NCBI GenBank assembly: GCA_902582165.1
Contig: CACHQZ010000001.1
Coordinates: 186,001-250,000, forward strand
Direction: 5' to 3'
Source: an uncultured Pelagibacteraceae bacterium
GTDB taxonomy: Bacteria > Pseudomonadota > Alphaproteobacteria > Pelagibacterales > Pelagibacteraceae
Length of the DNA stretch: 64,000 bases
Every line of letters begins with the position of its first letter. Position 1 is the stretch's first letter. The notes below the pieces were generated by a model. It had not been told where the DNA came from. It saw nothing but the letters and a program-made list of their open reading frames with translations, and made no database searches. The translations under genes and the position numbers were made by a program. Positions 1-8,674 of this stretch are shown here, piece after piece.

Positions 1-237
1 TACATGGAGAAACCTGAAATTTTATCTAAATCTGACTTTAATTTAATTCATAAAGATATTTCAAAAAAACTATTAAGCACTAATAATGAAAACTGGAATA
101 CAATTCCAAGAACTTATTCAGAGATAGATACTTTAAGAGCAAAATTTGAAAAAGAAAACCAACCAGAAAAACTTAAAATATTAGATGATATTAACGCATA
201 CGTTGAAGATTTAGAAAAATATTATTCATCTGCATAG
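1..237 (+). CDS. unknown protein, 3' end (probably truncated by window edge)
   Basis: An open frame runs from the first base of the window to a TAG stop. The ORF track starts it at an ATG at base 4, but the preceding codon (TAC) is also open, so this may be the C-terminal part of a longer protein. The 77 visible residues are charged, predicted helical, without a signal peptide or membrane segment, and end in a Glu/Tyr-rich tail. I do not recognise a family. It precedes trxA by 34 bases on the same strand, so co-transcription is possible. In other Alphaproteobacteria addA often lies here, but this tail does not look like an AddA nuclease domain. Confidence 0.5.
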   Translation, partial: YMEKPEILSKSDFNLIHKDISKKLLSTNNENWNTIPRTYSEIDTLRAKFEKENQPEKLKILDDINAYVEDLEKYYSSA

Positions 238-271
238 TTGACAAAAAATGAAAAATAATTAATTAAAGGTT

Positions 272-589
272 ATGGCATTCAAAGATTCTACAGACGAGAA
301 ATTTAGTGATCAAATAGGTGGTAGCAAACTTTCACTAATTCAATTTTCAGCCTCGTGGTGTGGACCATGTCAACAGCTTAAACCAATAGTAGAGAAAATT
401 TCAAATGACATGTCAGATAAAATTGATTGTTATTATCACGATATTGAAAGTCAGCCTAATGAGCCAACTAAGTATTCAGTGAGAGGTGTGCCAACAATTC
501 TTTTATTTAAAGAAGGAAAGCTTTTGGGAACGAAAGTTGGTGCTTCAAGCGAAAAAGATATGCTTGAATTTATTAAACCTCATATTTAA
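272..589 (+). CDS. trxA: thioredoxin
   Basis: A 105-residue protein with the thioredoxin redox motif WCGPC near residues 29-33 and the cis-proline loop RGVPT near residue 71, the normal length for a single-domain cytosolic thioredoxin. It reduces disulfides in client proteins such as ribonucleotide reductase and thioredoxin-coupled arsenate reductase (a candidate client is encoded at 30171-30614). The Cys-Gly-Pro-Cys pair and the adjacent Trp are intact. Its stop codon overlaps that of the convergent folC within a shared TTAA. Placement beside folC-accD is typical of Alphaproteobacteria. Confidence 0.95.
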   Translation: MAFKDSTDEKFSDQIGGSKLSLIQFSASWCGPCQQLKPIVEKISNDMSDKIDCYYHDIESQPNEPTKYSVRGVPTILLFKEGKLLGTKVGASSEKDMLEFIKPHI

Positions 590-1848
590 TTTTTATTCAA
601 AATCTTTCCACAATTATACAGACTACCAAAACAAACAATAAGTTTTTTTTCTTTACTACTTATCTTCTTTAATGCTTGAGCAAAATTATCGCTTTTTTCT
701 ACTTTGAATTTATTTTTGGCTGCTGCTTTATAAAGTTCATTAACTGAAACTGAGTTTAATTCATTTTCAATAGGCACTGCAACAATCTTTTTAAAGACCC
801 CTTTAAGCTGTTTAATAAATAAATCTGGTTCTTTATTTTTAGTCATAGCCCAAATTCCATATTTGGGAATTTTTATATTTTTTAAATATGCTGCTAAATT
901 TCGTGCATCAGTAGTGGCATGTGCGCCATCAATCATGATAATTTCATTTTTGTGCAGCTTATTTTTAATTTTCCCTTTATTCAGGTATTGAAATCGACCT
1001 TCAAAAGAAAGTAAAGGCAAAGTCTTTTGGATAGTTTTCTTATCTATTTTGAGATCAAGTGCTACTTTTATAGCCAAGCAAACATTTTCAAACATTCCTT
1101 TAGAATAAACATTTTTGGTATTAAGTTTTATTTTATATTTTCTATCTTGATAGTAATATTGATTACCCTTTCTAATAAGCCTCCAAGCATTTGGATATAT
1201 AATTTTACTTTTATTATTTTTTAAGAAAATCTTTATTTTTTTTAAAACATTTGGTGACTGTTTACCTACGTATATATTTGTAAAATTACTTAAAAATCCT
1301 ACATCCTCTTTTATAACTTCATTCAAAGTTTTTCTTTTTAAAAAATTTAAATGTTGTTTATTTATATTTGTGCAAATTTGAAGCTTTGGGAAGTCATGGA
1401 CATTGTTAGAATCTAATCTCCAGAAAGCACCTGTTTCTTGAATATTATAATCAGCATTTATTTTTGAAGCATTTATAATGTAAACTAGAGTAAGGCATTC
1501 AAAAATTGTTAAGGGAATATTTAATTTTTCTATCTGTTTTATAGTTTCTTTAATTTCTTTGTGACTCAAGTGCTTATTGCCCATGTAAAATCTTTCTCTT
1601 ATATCTCTAAGTGAGGGTGAAACATGTGTTGTTACCTTTTGATTATTTGCCTCGATAAACGATTTCAAAGAAAATAATGTTGTAAATTTTCCAGACTCAC
1701 CAAGTACTGAAATTACATTTTTAAGTTTTTTTTCTGGATGCTCCAATAAGGCCAAGGCCAATTTAATCCTTTTTAGACCGAAGTTAACAGATTTATTAAA
1801 AAGTTTATGATTAGCTAGCTGATTGTATAGATTGATCGATCTTGACAT
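586..1848 (-). CDS. folC: folylpolyglutamate synthase / dihydrofolate synthase
   Basis: A 420-residue Mur-ligase-family protein that adds glutamate to dihydropteroate or folate using ATP. The P-loop is visible as VLGESGKFT near residues 48-56 (usual form GTNGKGS, so it is somewhat altered here), followed by an SPSL..IRERF region typical of FolC and the C-terminal IMIDGAHATTDA motif that resembles the family's DGAHNP signature with N and P replaced. It overlaps the upstream accD by 38 bases, showing translational coupling at the end of the leftward operon. The degenerate P-loop and DGAH motifs are odd and merit comparison with relatives; gene position strongly supports folC. Confidence 0.85.
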   Translation of the reverse strand: MSRSINLYNQLANHKLFNKSVNFGLKRIKLALALLEHPEKKLKNVISVLGESGKFTTLFSLKSFIEANNQKVTTHVSPSLRDIRERFYMGNKHLSHKEIKETIKQIEKLNIPLTIFECLTLVYIINASKINADYNIQETGAFWRLDSNNVHDFPKLQICTNINKQHLNFLKRKTLNEVIKEDVGFLSNFTNIYVGKQSPNVLKKIKIFLKNNKSKIIYPNAWRLIRKGNQYYYQDRKYKIKLNTKNVYSKGMFENVCLAIKVALDLKIDKKTIQKTLPLLSFEGRFQYLNKGKIKNKLHKNEIIMIDGAHATTDARNLAAYLKNIKIPKYGIWAMTKNKEPDLFIKQLKGVFKKIVAVPIENELNSVSVNELYKAAAKNKFKVEKSDNFAQALKKISSKEKKLIVCFGSLYNCGKILNKN

Positions 1849-2725
1849 TAGACTCTTGTTTAGCCTGAGCCTCTGCTTTTTTCAATAGCACATTTAATAA
1901 TGTGCCAACAGTTGAATTCAAATATTGTCTTTCCACAATTAGATCAATTCCTCCATGATCTTTAACGTATTCCGCAGTTTGAAAATCATCAGGTAGAGTT
2001 TCTCTAACTGTGTCTTGAATAACTCTACGTCCAGCAAAACCTATTACACTTTTGGGTTCACCAATTAATATATCTCCTAGCATAGCCCAAGAAGCCGTCA
2101 CTCCACCGGTTGTTGGATTAGTTAATATAACAATAAATGGAATATTCTTTTTCTTTAATTCGTTTACTGCTAAAGCTGTTCTTGACATCTGCATTAATGC
2201 AATAGAACTTTCGTGCATACGTTGACCACCTGAACAGCTAAAAAATATATAAGGTTTTTTATCTTCTATTGCACTTTGAGCGCCAGCTATAAAAGCTTCA
2301 CCAGAGGCTGCTCCAAATGATCCACCAATAAATCTAAAATCTTGAGCTCCAACAACAACTTCAACGTTTTGAACTTTTCCACTCGCAATCAAAACTGCAT
2401 CATCTTGACCAGTAAGTTTTCTTGCAGCTTTTAATCGATCTGTATATTTTTTTTTATCTTGAAAATTTAGTGGGTCATCTTTTGGAAGGGGTGTTTTAAT
2501 AATTTCAAATTCTTTATTATCAAAAAAAGTCTCAAATCTTTCTTTACAAGTTAGTTTATGATGTTCACCACACTTAGGACAAACCTTTTTATTTGCATTC
2601 ATATCTTCTGAATAAATTAAGTTTTTGCAACTACATGTGGTCCAAAGATTTGCCTGAACTTTTGAAGACTTTTTTTCAAAAAGTGATTTGATTTTAGGTT
2701 TAATAAATTTTGTTATCCAATTCAT
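1811..2725 (-). CDS. accD: acetyl-CoA carboxylase carboxyltransferase subunit beta
   Basis: A 304-residue beta subunit of the carboxyltransferase that, with AccA (41592-42701), transfers CO2 from biotin to acetyl-CoA to make malonyl-CoA for fatty acid synthesis. The crotonase-like core shows SGGQRMHES and the NPTTGGVTASWAMLGDI region near residues 165-220. The N-terminal zinc ribbon has cysteines at 31, 33, 49 and 52, so the first pair is C-x-C rather than the usual C-x2-C. It overlaps trpA by 4 bases upstream and folC by 38 bases downstream; trpB-trpA-accD-folC is a common alphaproteobacterial order. Confidence 0.95.
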   Translation of the reverse strand: MNWITKFIKPKIKSLFEKKSSKVQANLWTTCSCKNLIYSEDMNANKKVCPKCGEHHKLTCKERFETFFDNKEFEIIKTPLPKDDPLNFQDKKKYTDRLKAARKLTGQDDAVLIASGKVQNVEVVVGAQDFRFIGGSFGAASGEAFIAGAQSAIEDKKPYIFFSCSGGQRMHESSIALMQMSRTALAVNELKKKNIPFIVILTNPTTGGVTASWAMLGDILIGEPKSVIGFAGRRVIQDTVRETLPDDFQTAEYVKDHGGIDLIVERQYLNSTVGTLLNVLLKKAEAQAKQESNVKIDQSIQSAS

Positions 2726-3522
2726 AAAATCTTATTTTTTAAATTGTACACAACTTTATCTAACTTTGTGACAGGATTTTGTCCCATTTTGAGTGAATTA
2801 GTAATAGTTTTGCACAATAAACTACCTACAACTAGGCCATCTGCAGATCTAAGGGATTTGATAGTCTTATCAGTGATTCCAAAACCAATAACTAAGTTTT
2901 TCTTTGAGTTGATTCTTTTAATTTTTTTGTAGTTTTCTAAAATTTTTCTTGGCGATACTTTTAGTTTACCCCCAGTAGTTGAAAGCATTGATATATAATA
3001 AACCATATCATGAGAGTCTTTTAATATCTTCTTTATTCTATCCTTTGTTGTTGTAGGTGCTAAAAGTTGAATAAAATTTATTGATTTATTTTTACATTTT
3101 TTTGCAAAATTTTTATTTTCTGGCCAAGGTAAATCTACACAAATAATTCCTGAGACACCTGATTTTTTACAATCTTTTAGAAATTTATTTTCTCCATAAT
3201 TAAAAATCATATTGTAATATCCCATTAATATAATCGGTTTTGAGTAATTAGTTTTCTTATATTTTTTTACAAGTTGAAATATATCTCTTATTTTAAAACC
3301 ATTTTTTATTGATCTATAGGAACTTGTCTGAATATCTGAACCATCGCCGATCGGAGTTGAGAATGGGAATCCAATTTCTGCTAGGTCGACGTGATGAGAT
3401 ATGGATTTTAAAATTTTTAATGATTTTTCCTTGTTAGGATCTGAAGAAACTGTGTACGAAATTAATGCTGGTCTATTTTCTTTTCTACATTTTTCAAATG
3501 CTAATTGTATTTCTGATTTCAT
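2722..3522 (-). CDS. trpA: tryptophan synthase alpha subunit, divergent
   Basis: A 266-residue TIM-barrel protein in the trpF-trpB-trpA slot. TrpA cleaves indole-3-glycerol phosphate and channels indole to TrpB. The two catalytic acids are kept in place: Glu49 (LAEIG) and Asp60 (PIGDG). However the usual PFSDP is PFSTP, so the interface residue Asp56 is Thr, and the phosphate-side loop usually written GVTG(A) reads STTGG. The GFGIT and VVGS phosphate-binding strands remain. It overlaps both trpB and accD by 4 bases. Fold and context are clear; the unusual loops parallel changes in TrpB (see findings). Confidence 0.88.
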   Translation of the reverse strand: MKSEIQLAFEKCRKENRPALISYTVSSDPNKEKSLKILKSISHHVDLAEIGFPFSTPIGDGSDIQTSSYRSIKNGFKIRDIFQLVKKYKKTNYSKPIILMGYYNMIFNYGENKFLKDCKKSGVSGIICVDLPWPENKNFAKKCKNKSINFIQLLAPTTTKDRIKKILKDSHDMVYYISMLSTTGGKLKVSPRKILENYKKIKRINSKKNLVIGFGITDKTIKSLRSADGLVVGSLLCKTITNSLKMGQNPVTKLDKVVYNLKNKIL

Positions 3523-4760
3523 CTGACGTATGATCCTAATCTTTTTTTTATTATATCTCTGTCTTTGAGGCTATCGCCGCAACTATTAACTACTATCACT
3601 GTATCTTTACTTAATTTTGGCGCAATTTTTATTGCCTCAGCAAAAGCATGAGCTGGTTCAAGTGAAGGTGAAATATTTTCCATGCTAGAAACGAGTTTAT
3701 AAGCGTTTAAAGCTTCCTCGTCAGTCGCTGAGGTGTATCTTGCGCGTTTTGCGTCCTTTAAAAAACAATGTAGTGGTGAAATTCCACTATAATCAAGTCC
3801 AGCGGAGATTGAGTCAGTGAGACCTATCTGGCCATCTTTATCTTGTATAACGTATTGAGCTGCTCCATGTAGTATCCCAATTTTAGAGTTATTAGTAAGT
3901 GGTGCTGCATGTAACTTACTTTTTTTTGGGCCACCGGCCTCTATTCCTACAAATTCAACTTGTCTTTTATCATAGTCCATAAATGAACTCCAAAATCCGT
4001 AACTTGAAGAGCCTCCACCACAAACATTTAAAAGTTTCAAACGCTTTGGAATTTTTCCGAATTCATCTTTAATTTGTACTATGAGCTCTCTGGAAATTTG
4101 AGATGTTGAATACCCACATATCTTGATAAAGATATTAGGTCCTACCGTGCTGCCCACAACGAGATGAGATTTTAAACAATTAGCTACCCAGTATCTCATA
4201 CATTCACTTACCGCATCTATAAGGGTTTGACTGCCTGAGGTAACAGGGACTACCTCGGCTCCAAATTTTTTCATGGCATCCACATTAGGTTTTTGTCTTT
4301 TAATATCTTTCACACCCATAAAAATTTTAGCCTTTAAACCAAATTTTTTTGCAACCATTGCAAGTGTTTTTCCTGCCATTCCTGCGCCAGTATCACCACA
4401 AACAAATTTTTTACCAGCTCGTTTTGCTATTAAGCAATGAACGATTGCATTATAAATTTTATGTGCTGTGCCTGGGTTCTCAGAAACAACTTTTGCCCAT
4501 ATTTGAGCTCCGCCTAAGTGATCTGTTAATTGGTTTAATGGTATTAGGGGAGTTGGAGCACCCACGTAGTTTTCAAAATAATAGTCTCTTTCTTTGATAA
4601 AACTTTTATCTTTTCTAAGTTTTGAAAAAAGCTTTTCTAAATCTTCAATCGGTTTTTTAAGTGTTTCTGGAACAAAATTTCCTCCAAATTTACCTCCCCA
4701 CATACCGTTTTTATCGTGTTGATCAATTAAAGGGATTCCTTTTTTAATTTTTAAGCTCAT
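3519..4760 (-). CDS. trpB: tryptophan synthase beta subunit, strongly divergent active site
   Basis: A 413-residue PLP enzyme in the TrpB position. The start region (FGGNFVPETL), the PLP lysine (AHK, Lys101), GGGS phosphate loop, GLDY Asp and the SLEPAHAFA Glu are kept. Several near-invariant TrpB features are not: the KRED segment before AHK reads AKVVSE, the Asn after HK(T/I) is Tyr, the catalytic E of ETGAGQHG is Asp and QHG is MAG (CGDTGAGMAG), and the SGRGDKD segment is SCGDSLKD. It overlaps trpF upstream and trpA downstream. It is probably the tryptophan synthase beta chain of this lineage, but a changed activity cannot be excluded. Confidence 0.85.
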   Translation of the reverse strand: MSLKIKKGIPLIDQHDKNGMWGGKFGGNFVPETLKKPIEDLEKLFSKLRKDKSFIKERDYYFENYVGAPTPLIPLNQLTDHLGGAQIWAKVVSENPGTAHKIYNAIVHCLIAKRAGKKFVCGDTGAGMAGKTLAMVAKKFGLKAKIFMGVKDIKRQKPNVDAMKKFGAEVVPVTSGSQTLIDAVSECMRYWVANCLKSHLVVGSTVGPNIFIKICGYSTSQISRELIVQIKDEFGKIPKRLKLLNVCGGGSSSYGFWSSFMDYDKRQVEFVGIEAGGPKKSKLHAAPLTNNSKIGILHGAAQYVIQDKDGQIGLTDSISAGLDYSGISPLHCFLKDAKRARYTSATDEEALNAYKLVSSMENISPSLEPAHAFAEAIKIAPKLSKDTVIVVNSCGDSLKDRDIIKKRLGSYVR

Positions 4761-5358
4761 TTACTTTTTTTATAAATTTTTTTATCTTCTGATGGTCTTT
4801 GTATCCTTTTTTTTTATTTAATTCTAAGCTACTTGATAAATCACAAAAGGTAACTCCTAATTTTGCAATATTTACAATATTATTCTGCGAGATTGAGCCT
4901 GCTAAGGCGTACCTTTCACCTCTTGGAAGTTTTGAAATTAGATTTTTAGGAAATTCAATAGATTTTTCCATACCCGGCGTATCAAATAAAATAATATCAG
5001 CTTCATCATAATCTTTAAATTTATTTATATCTGAGTCCTTATTAACTTTGATAGCCTTAATTATTTTTAAACCCATTGATTTAATTTCTTTAACCCTATC
5101 ACTTGTTTCTGATCCATGTAACTGAATATAATCAAAATTACCCAAAATTTGGTTTTTAATAAATTCATTATTCGGGTTTACAGTGACTGCTACAAATAAT
5201 GAACTTTTTTTATCATAGTTTTTTAATTTTTGTATGTTATTCAAATCTAAATTTCTTGGAGATTTTTCATAAAATACAAAACCTAAAAAATTTACCTTAA
5301 GATCTATACAAAGCTGGACATCTCTGACTGGGTGTAAGCCACAAATTTTTACTTTCAT
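4744..5358 (-). CDS. trpF: phosphoribosylanthranilate isomerase
   Basis: A 204-residue TIM-barrel enzyme that isomerises phosphoribosylanthranilate in tryptophan synthesis. The catalytic Cys is in the N-terminal KVKICGL motif (Cys6 or 7), the strand-5 IQLHG motif and the C-terminal ALAGSIS phosphate-binding region are present, and an aspartate near residue 127 (ILFDTPG) fits the general acid. Length is normal. It overlaps trpB by 17 bases and lies one base from pyrF, a usual alphaproteobacterial arrangement, so all are probably one transcript. Confidence 0.93.
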   Translation of the reverse strand: MKVKICGLHPVRDVQLCIDLKVNFLGFVFYEKSPRNLDLNNIQKLKNYDKKSSLFVAVTVNPNNEFIKNQILGNFDYIQLHGSETSDRVKEIKSMGLKIIKAIKVNKDSDINKFKDYDEADIILFDTPGMEKSIEFPKNLISKLPRGERYALAGSISQNNIVNIAKLGVTFCDLSSSLELNKKKGYKDHQKIKKFIKKVNELKN

Positions 5359-5359
5359 T

Positions 5360-6031
5360 CTATCTTAGTTCTTTAATAAGTTTTTGAATATTTCTTTTTA
5401 TATTTCCTCTCGTAAGACTTCTTCCTATTACTATTGCAGTAGCACCGTTTTGAAAAGCTTGTTTTGCGCTCATTGTTCTTTTTTGATCATTTTTATTCTC
5501 ACTTGCTAATCTTATCCCAGGAGTAATAATATCTTTTTTAAATACCTTTCTTACTATTTTAATTTCTTGGGGACTACAAACGATCGCATCTAATTTAGCC
5601 TTCGCTGCTAATTTGGCTTGTTTAAAAACAATCTTTTTAACGTCTTTATTAAATCCAATCTCTTTTAATGATTTATTATCAAGGGAGGTAAGTATAGTCA
5701 CACCAATTAATTTAGTTGAACCTGAAATCTTTTTGGCTGCTGTTATTGCTTTCAACCCTGAACTTATATGAATTGTAATGTAATCTAATTTTAAATCTTT
5801 CACTGCACGTATAGTTGAAACACAAGTATTTGGTATATCTGCAAGTTTATAATCTCCGAAAGTAACCTGATTTTTCAGTTTGAGTAAAAATTTTCTTCCC
5901 ATTTTTGAGTTTAAAAATTCTAAACCGAATTTATATCCGAAATTTAAACCTGAGTTTTGTGTTTCTCTTAGAATTTTTTTTACTTTTTTTAGGCTAGTTG
6001 TATCGCATGCTATAAAAATTCTTTTTTTCAT
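5360..6031 (-). CDS. pyrF: orotidine 5'-phosphate decarboxylase
   Basis: A 223-residue TIM-barrel enzyme that decarboxylates OMP to UMP. The family's catalytic D-x-K-x-x-D array is visible as GDYKLADIPNT near residues 60-70, the substrate-phosphate side shows TPGIR and the late strand AIVIGRSLT. Length is typical of the bacterial short form. It overlaps ihfB by 4 bases upstream, with trpF one base downstream, so it sits in the same leftward operon. Confidence 0.94.
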   Translation of the reverse strand: MKKRIFIACDTTSLKKVKKILRETQNSGLNFGYKFGLEFLNSKMGRKFLLKLKNQVTFGDYKLADIPNTCVSTIRAVKDLKLDYITIHISSGLKAITAAKKISGSTKLIGVTILTSLDNKSLKEIGFNKDVKKIVFKQAKLAAKAKLDAIVCSPQEIKIVRKVFKKDIITPGIRLASENKNDQKRTMSAKQAFQNGATAIVIGRSLTRGNIKRNIQKLIKELR

Positions 6032-6309
6032 TTATTTAAAATTTCTTTTAACTTTTTACTAGCTTTAAATCTTATCTTATTTTTTTCTGGAATATATATT
6101 AGTTCACCTGTTTTTGGATTTCTAGCAGAGTATTTTTCTTTTATTCTTTTTAAAAAAAAAGTTCCAAAGCCCCTTAATTCTAAACCTTTACCTTCTACCA
6201 AAGCCTTTTCAATACATTCTGAAAAAACTTTTATAACCTCTTCACTATCAGCTTTTGTAAGTTCAGGTCTTTTATTTTTAAGTCTTTCTATTAATTTTGG
6301 TTTTGACAA
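6028..6309 (-). CDS. ihfB: integration host factor beta / HU-family DNA-bending protein
   Basis: A 93-residue HU/IHF protein: an N-terminal helical dimerisation part, LRGFGTFFLKR at the start of the beta-saddle, and the DNA-intercalating arm with RNPKTGE around residues 63-70. Placement directly after rpsA (cmk-rpsA-ihfB as in many Proteobacteria) favours IHF beta rather than HU. It is one base from rpsA and overlaps pyrF by 4 bases. It likely bends DNA as a heterodimer with an IHF alpha encoded elsewhere. Confidence 0.9.
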   Translation of the reverse strand: MSKPKLIERLKNKRPELTKADSEEVIKVFSECIEKALVEGKGLELRGFGTFFLKRIKEKYSARNPKTGELIYIPEKNKIRFKASKKLKEILNK

Positions 6310-8028
6310 TTATTTCTTTTTCTCTTTTTTACCAATAGCCTTTTCAAATATGCCTTTTAAAGTAGCTCCAGATTTTGTGGCGCCCTCACCAAATTTAGCT
6401 ATGAGAGATTTTTCTTCATCGATTTGAGCCGCCTTAACGCTTAATTTTATTTTCCTTTGGTTTAAATCAAGTTCTGTTATCTTAGCATCCAAGGCATTTC
6501 CAGGTGAAAACACCTCTGGTCTTGCATCCGCTGAGTCTTTAGCTAAGTCTAATTTTCTGATTGTTACAATCAATTTTTTGTCTTTATCAATTGACACTTT
6601 TACTCCAGTTTTTAGCACTTCGCTAATTCTAGTAGTAATTACGTCTCCAACATTTTTATTATTATCTTTAAACCAATCTAATGGATCTTTATCTAGAGCT
6701 CTTTTTGAAAATCTTATTTTTTCGTCTTTAACTTCTAAAATTTTAACATTTAATTTATCATTTTTTTTGTATCTCTTCAGGTCTTCAACGTTTTCATCAT
6801 AAGATAATTCTTTATAATGTAGCATTCCTGACAAACCTGATTCTTCAATTTCTCCAAATATTGCTTTCTCAGACAAAGAGCTGATCTTAATTTTAACCTC
6901 TTTACCTATCATGTCTTTTATTTTCTCCCAAGGATTATCCAAAGTTGCTTTATAAGATAAAGAAATTCTCTTAGTTTCTTTATCAATATTGACAATCTTA
7001 AACTTAATATTTTGTGATACTGCTAATATTTTACTTGGTTTGATGTTTCGATTTTTCCAATCTAATTCAGAACTATGTATTAAACCCTCAATACCGTCCT
7101 CAATTTTAACAAAGCATCCGTAATCCATTATTTTTGTTACTGTTCCCTCGTACACCTCTCCGACTTTATATTTTTTTTCTATATTTTCGTAAGGATCTTC
7201 AGTTAGCGCTTTAATTGAAGCAGAAACTCTATTTGTCTTTGCGTCAATTTTTGAAATTTTAACTTTAAGTTTTTGACCTATTGTCACTAAGTCAGAGGGT
7301 TTTTTTACTCTTCCATGACTTAAATCACTAACGTGCAATAAAGCGTCAATTCCATTTATATCTAAAAATATTCCCCAGTCTGTTGTAGCTTTTACAATAG
7401 CATTATCAACAATATCACCCTCTTTAATATTTTTTAAAGCCTCACTTATTTCAGCATTTTTACTTTTTTCTAGTACAGCTCTTCTAGATACGCAAACGTT
7501 TCCACGATTTTTATCAATTCTTGTTGCAATTACTTTTACTGGAGTATTCATAAGGTGGTCAATTTTTTTTAAAGGTCTCACATCAATTTGAGATGAGGGC
7601 ATGAAACAAGGCAAACCTTCAACAGTAGCGATAAATCCACCTTTAACTTTTCCAGTTATATATCCAGTCATTTCTTCTTGAGTTTCAAAAACTTTTTCCA
7701 TTTTTTTCCAAGCTTTCATTTTTCTAGCCTTGTCTCTTGAGATAATTATTTCACCTTTAAAACTTTCAATTCTTTCTAAGTAAACATCAATTTTAGATCC
7801 AACTTTTAATTTTGAAAGCTCATCATCATTTTTGAACTCTTCAACTGGTATCATACCTTCCATTTTTGCTTTACAATCAACAACAATATAGTTTTTTGTT
7901 ATTTCGGAGACTGTGGCTTTAATAATTTCGTTTTCTTTGAGTTTTCTATCTTTAAAATCTTGATCTAGTAAGTTTTGAAATTCTTTGTGAAGGGTATTAT
8001 TTCTTTTAATCTCTTGTTCAGTTGACAT
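6310..8028 (-). CDS. rpsA: 30S ribosomal protein S1
   Basis: A 572-residue protein built of repeated S1/OB-fold RNA-binding domains (recurrent patterns such as GxV...YGCFVKIEDGIEGLIHSSEL and WGIFLDINGIDALLHVSDL), about the usual six-domain length. S1 captures mRNA on the 30S subunit, which matters here because few genes in the window have a good Shine-Dalgarno sequence. The C-terminal tail is lysine-rich. It overlaps cmk by 11 bases and is followed immediately by ihfB. Confidence 0.97.
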   Translation of the reverse strand: MSTEQEIKRNNTLHKEFQNLLDQDFKDRKLKENEIIKATVSEITKNYIVVDCKAKMEGMIPVEEFKNDDELSKLKVGSKIDVYLERIESFKGEIIISRDKARKMKAWKKMEKVFETQEEMTGYITGKVKGGFIATVEGLPCFMPSSQIDVRPLKKIDHLMNTPVKVIATRIDKNRGNVCVSRRAVLEKSKNAEISEALKNIKEGDIVDNAIVKATTDWGIFLDINGIDALLHVSDLSHGRVKKPSDLVTIGQKLKVKISKIDAKTNRVSASIKALTEDPYENIEKKYKVGEVYEGTVTKIMDYGCFVKIEDGIEGLIHSSELDWKNRNIKPSKILAVSQNIKFKIVNIDKETKRISLSYKATLDNPWEKIKDMIGKEVKIKISSLSEKAIFGEIEESGLSGMLHYKELSYDENVEDLKRYKKNDKLNVKILEVKDEKIRFSKRALDKDPLDWFKDNNKNVGDVITTRISEVLKTGVKVSIDKDKKLIVTIRKLDLAKDSADARPEVFSPGNALDAKITELDLNQRKIKLSVKAAQIDEEKSLIAKFGEGATKSGATLKGIFEKAIGKKEKKK

Positions 8029-8674
8029 ATTTTTTTATCATCACTTTTCTTACATATTTTGACATTTTCGTTAACATAGCTTGTTTGTTAAGTTTTCCGG
8101 TGTCGATTTCTATCGAATCTCTATGTTTAAGTAAAGGGGAGTTTTTTCTGGTTGTATCTAAAAAATTTCTTATTCTAAGCGCTTTTTTCACATCTGCTAG
8201 TTTTAATTTATTTTTCTTTTTTTTAAGTTCAGCATATCTTCTTTTTGATGCAATATTTAAATTGCATTTAAAAAAAAATTTTACATCTGATTTCGGAAGA
8301 ATTTTAGTTGAGATATCTCTTCCTTCAATGCAACAAAATTTATTTTTTTTGGCAAAATTAATTTGATAAATCTTCAGTATCTTTCGTATTTTGCTCATTT
8401 TAGCTATAATGGCACTATATTCAGATATTTCTGGTGAGTGTAAATTTATTGTTTTCATTTTATTATAGTTTAAATTTTTAAATTTACTTTTTAAAAAACT
8501 AACTTTATTCTTAGGTTGATTTTTAAGAATAAGATAACTCGCATATCTATAAAGAATTCCCGATGATAAAAATTTTAAATTAAATTTTTTAGCGATCATT
8601 TTTGCACCAGTTGATTTTCCCGTAGCAGCGCCTCCATCACAAGATATCTGAAATGATTTATTTTTTAATTTCAA
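8018..8674 (-). CDS. cmk: cytidylate kinase
   Basis: A 218-residue P-loop kinase that phosphorylates CMP and dCMP. The Walker A reads GGAATGKSTGAK near residues 14-25 (normally GPAGSGKS; the first Gly-Pro is Gly-Gly), followed by SSGILYRY (usual TGAMYRA) and the IEGRDISTKILP motif (usual DGRDIGTVV). The late D(T/S)...RKNSPLL segment is also conserved. The aroA-cmk-rpsA order is a common proteobacterial cluster. It overlaps aroA by 17 bases. Confidence 0.92.
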   Translation of the reverse strand: MKLKNKSFQISCDGGAATGKSTGAKMIAKKFNLKFLSSGILYRYASYLILKNQPKNKVSFLKSKFKNLNYNKMKTINLHSPEISEYSAIIAKMSKIRKILKIYQINFAKKNKFCCIEGRDISTKILPKSDVKFFFKCNLNIASKRRYAELKKKKNKLKLADVKKALRIRNFLDTTRKNSPLLKHRDSIEIDTGKLNKQAMLTKMSKYVRKVMIKKYVN

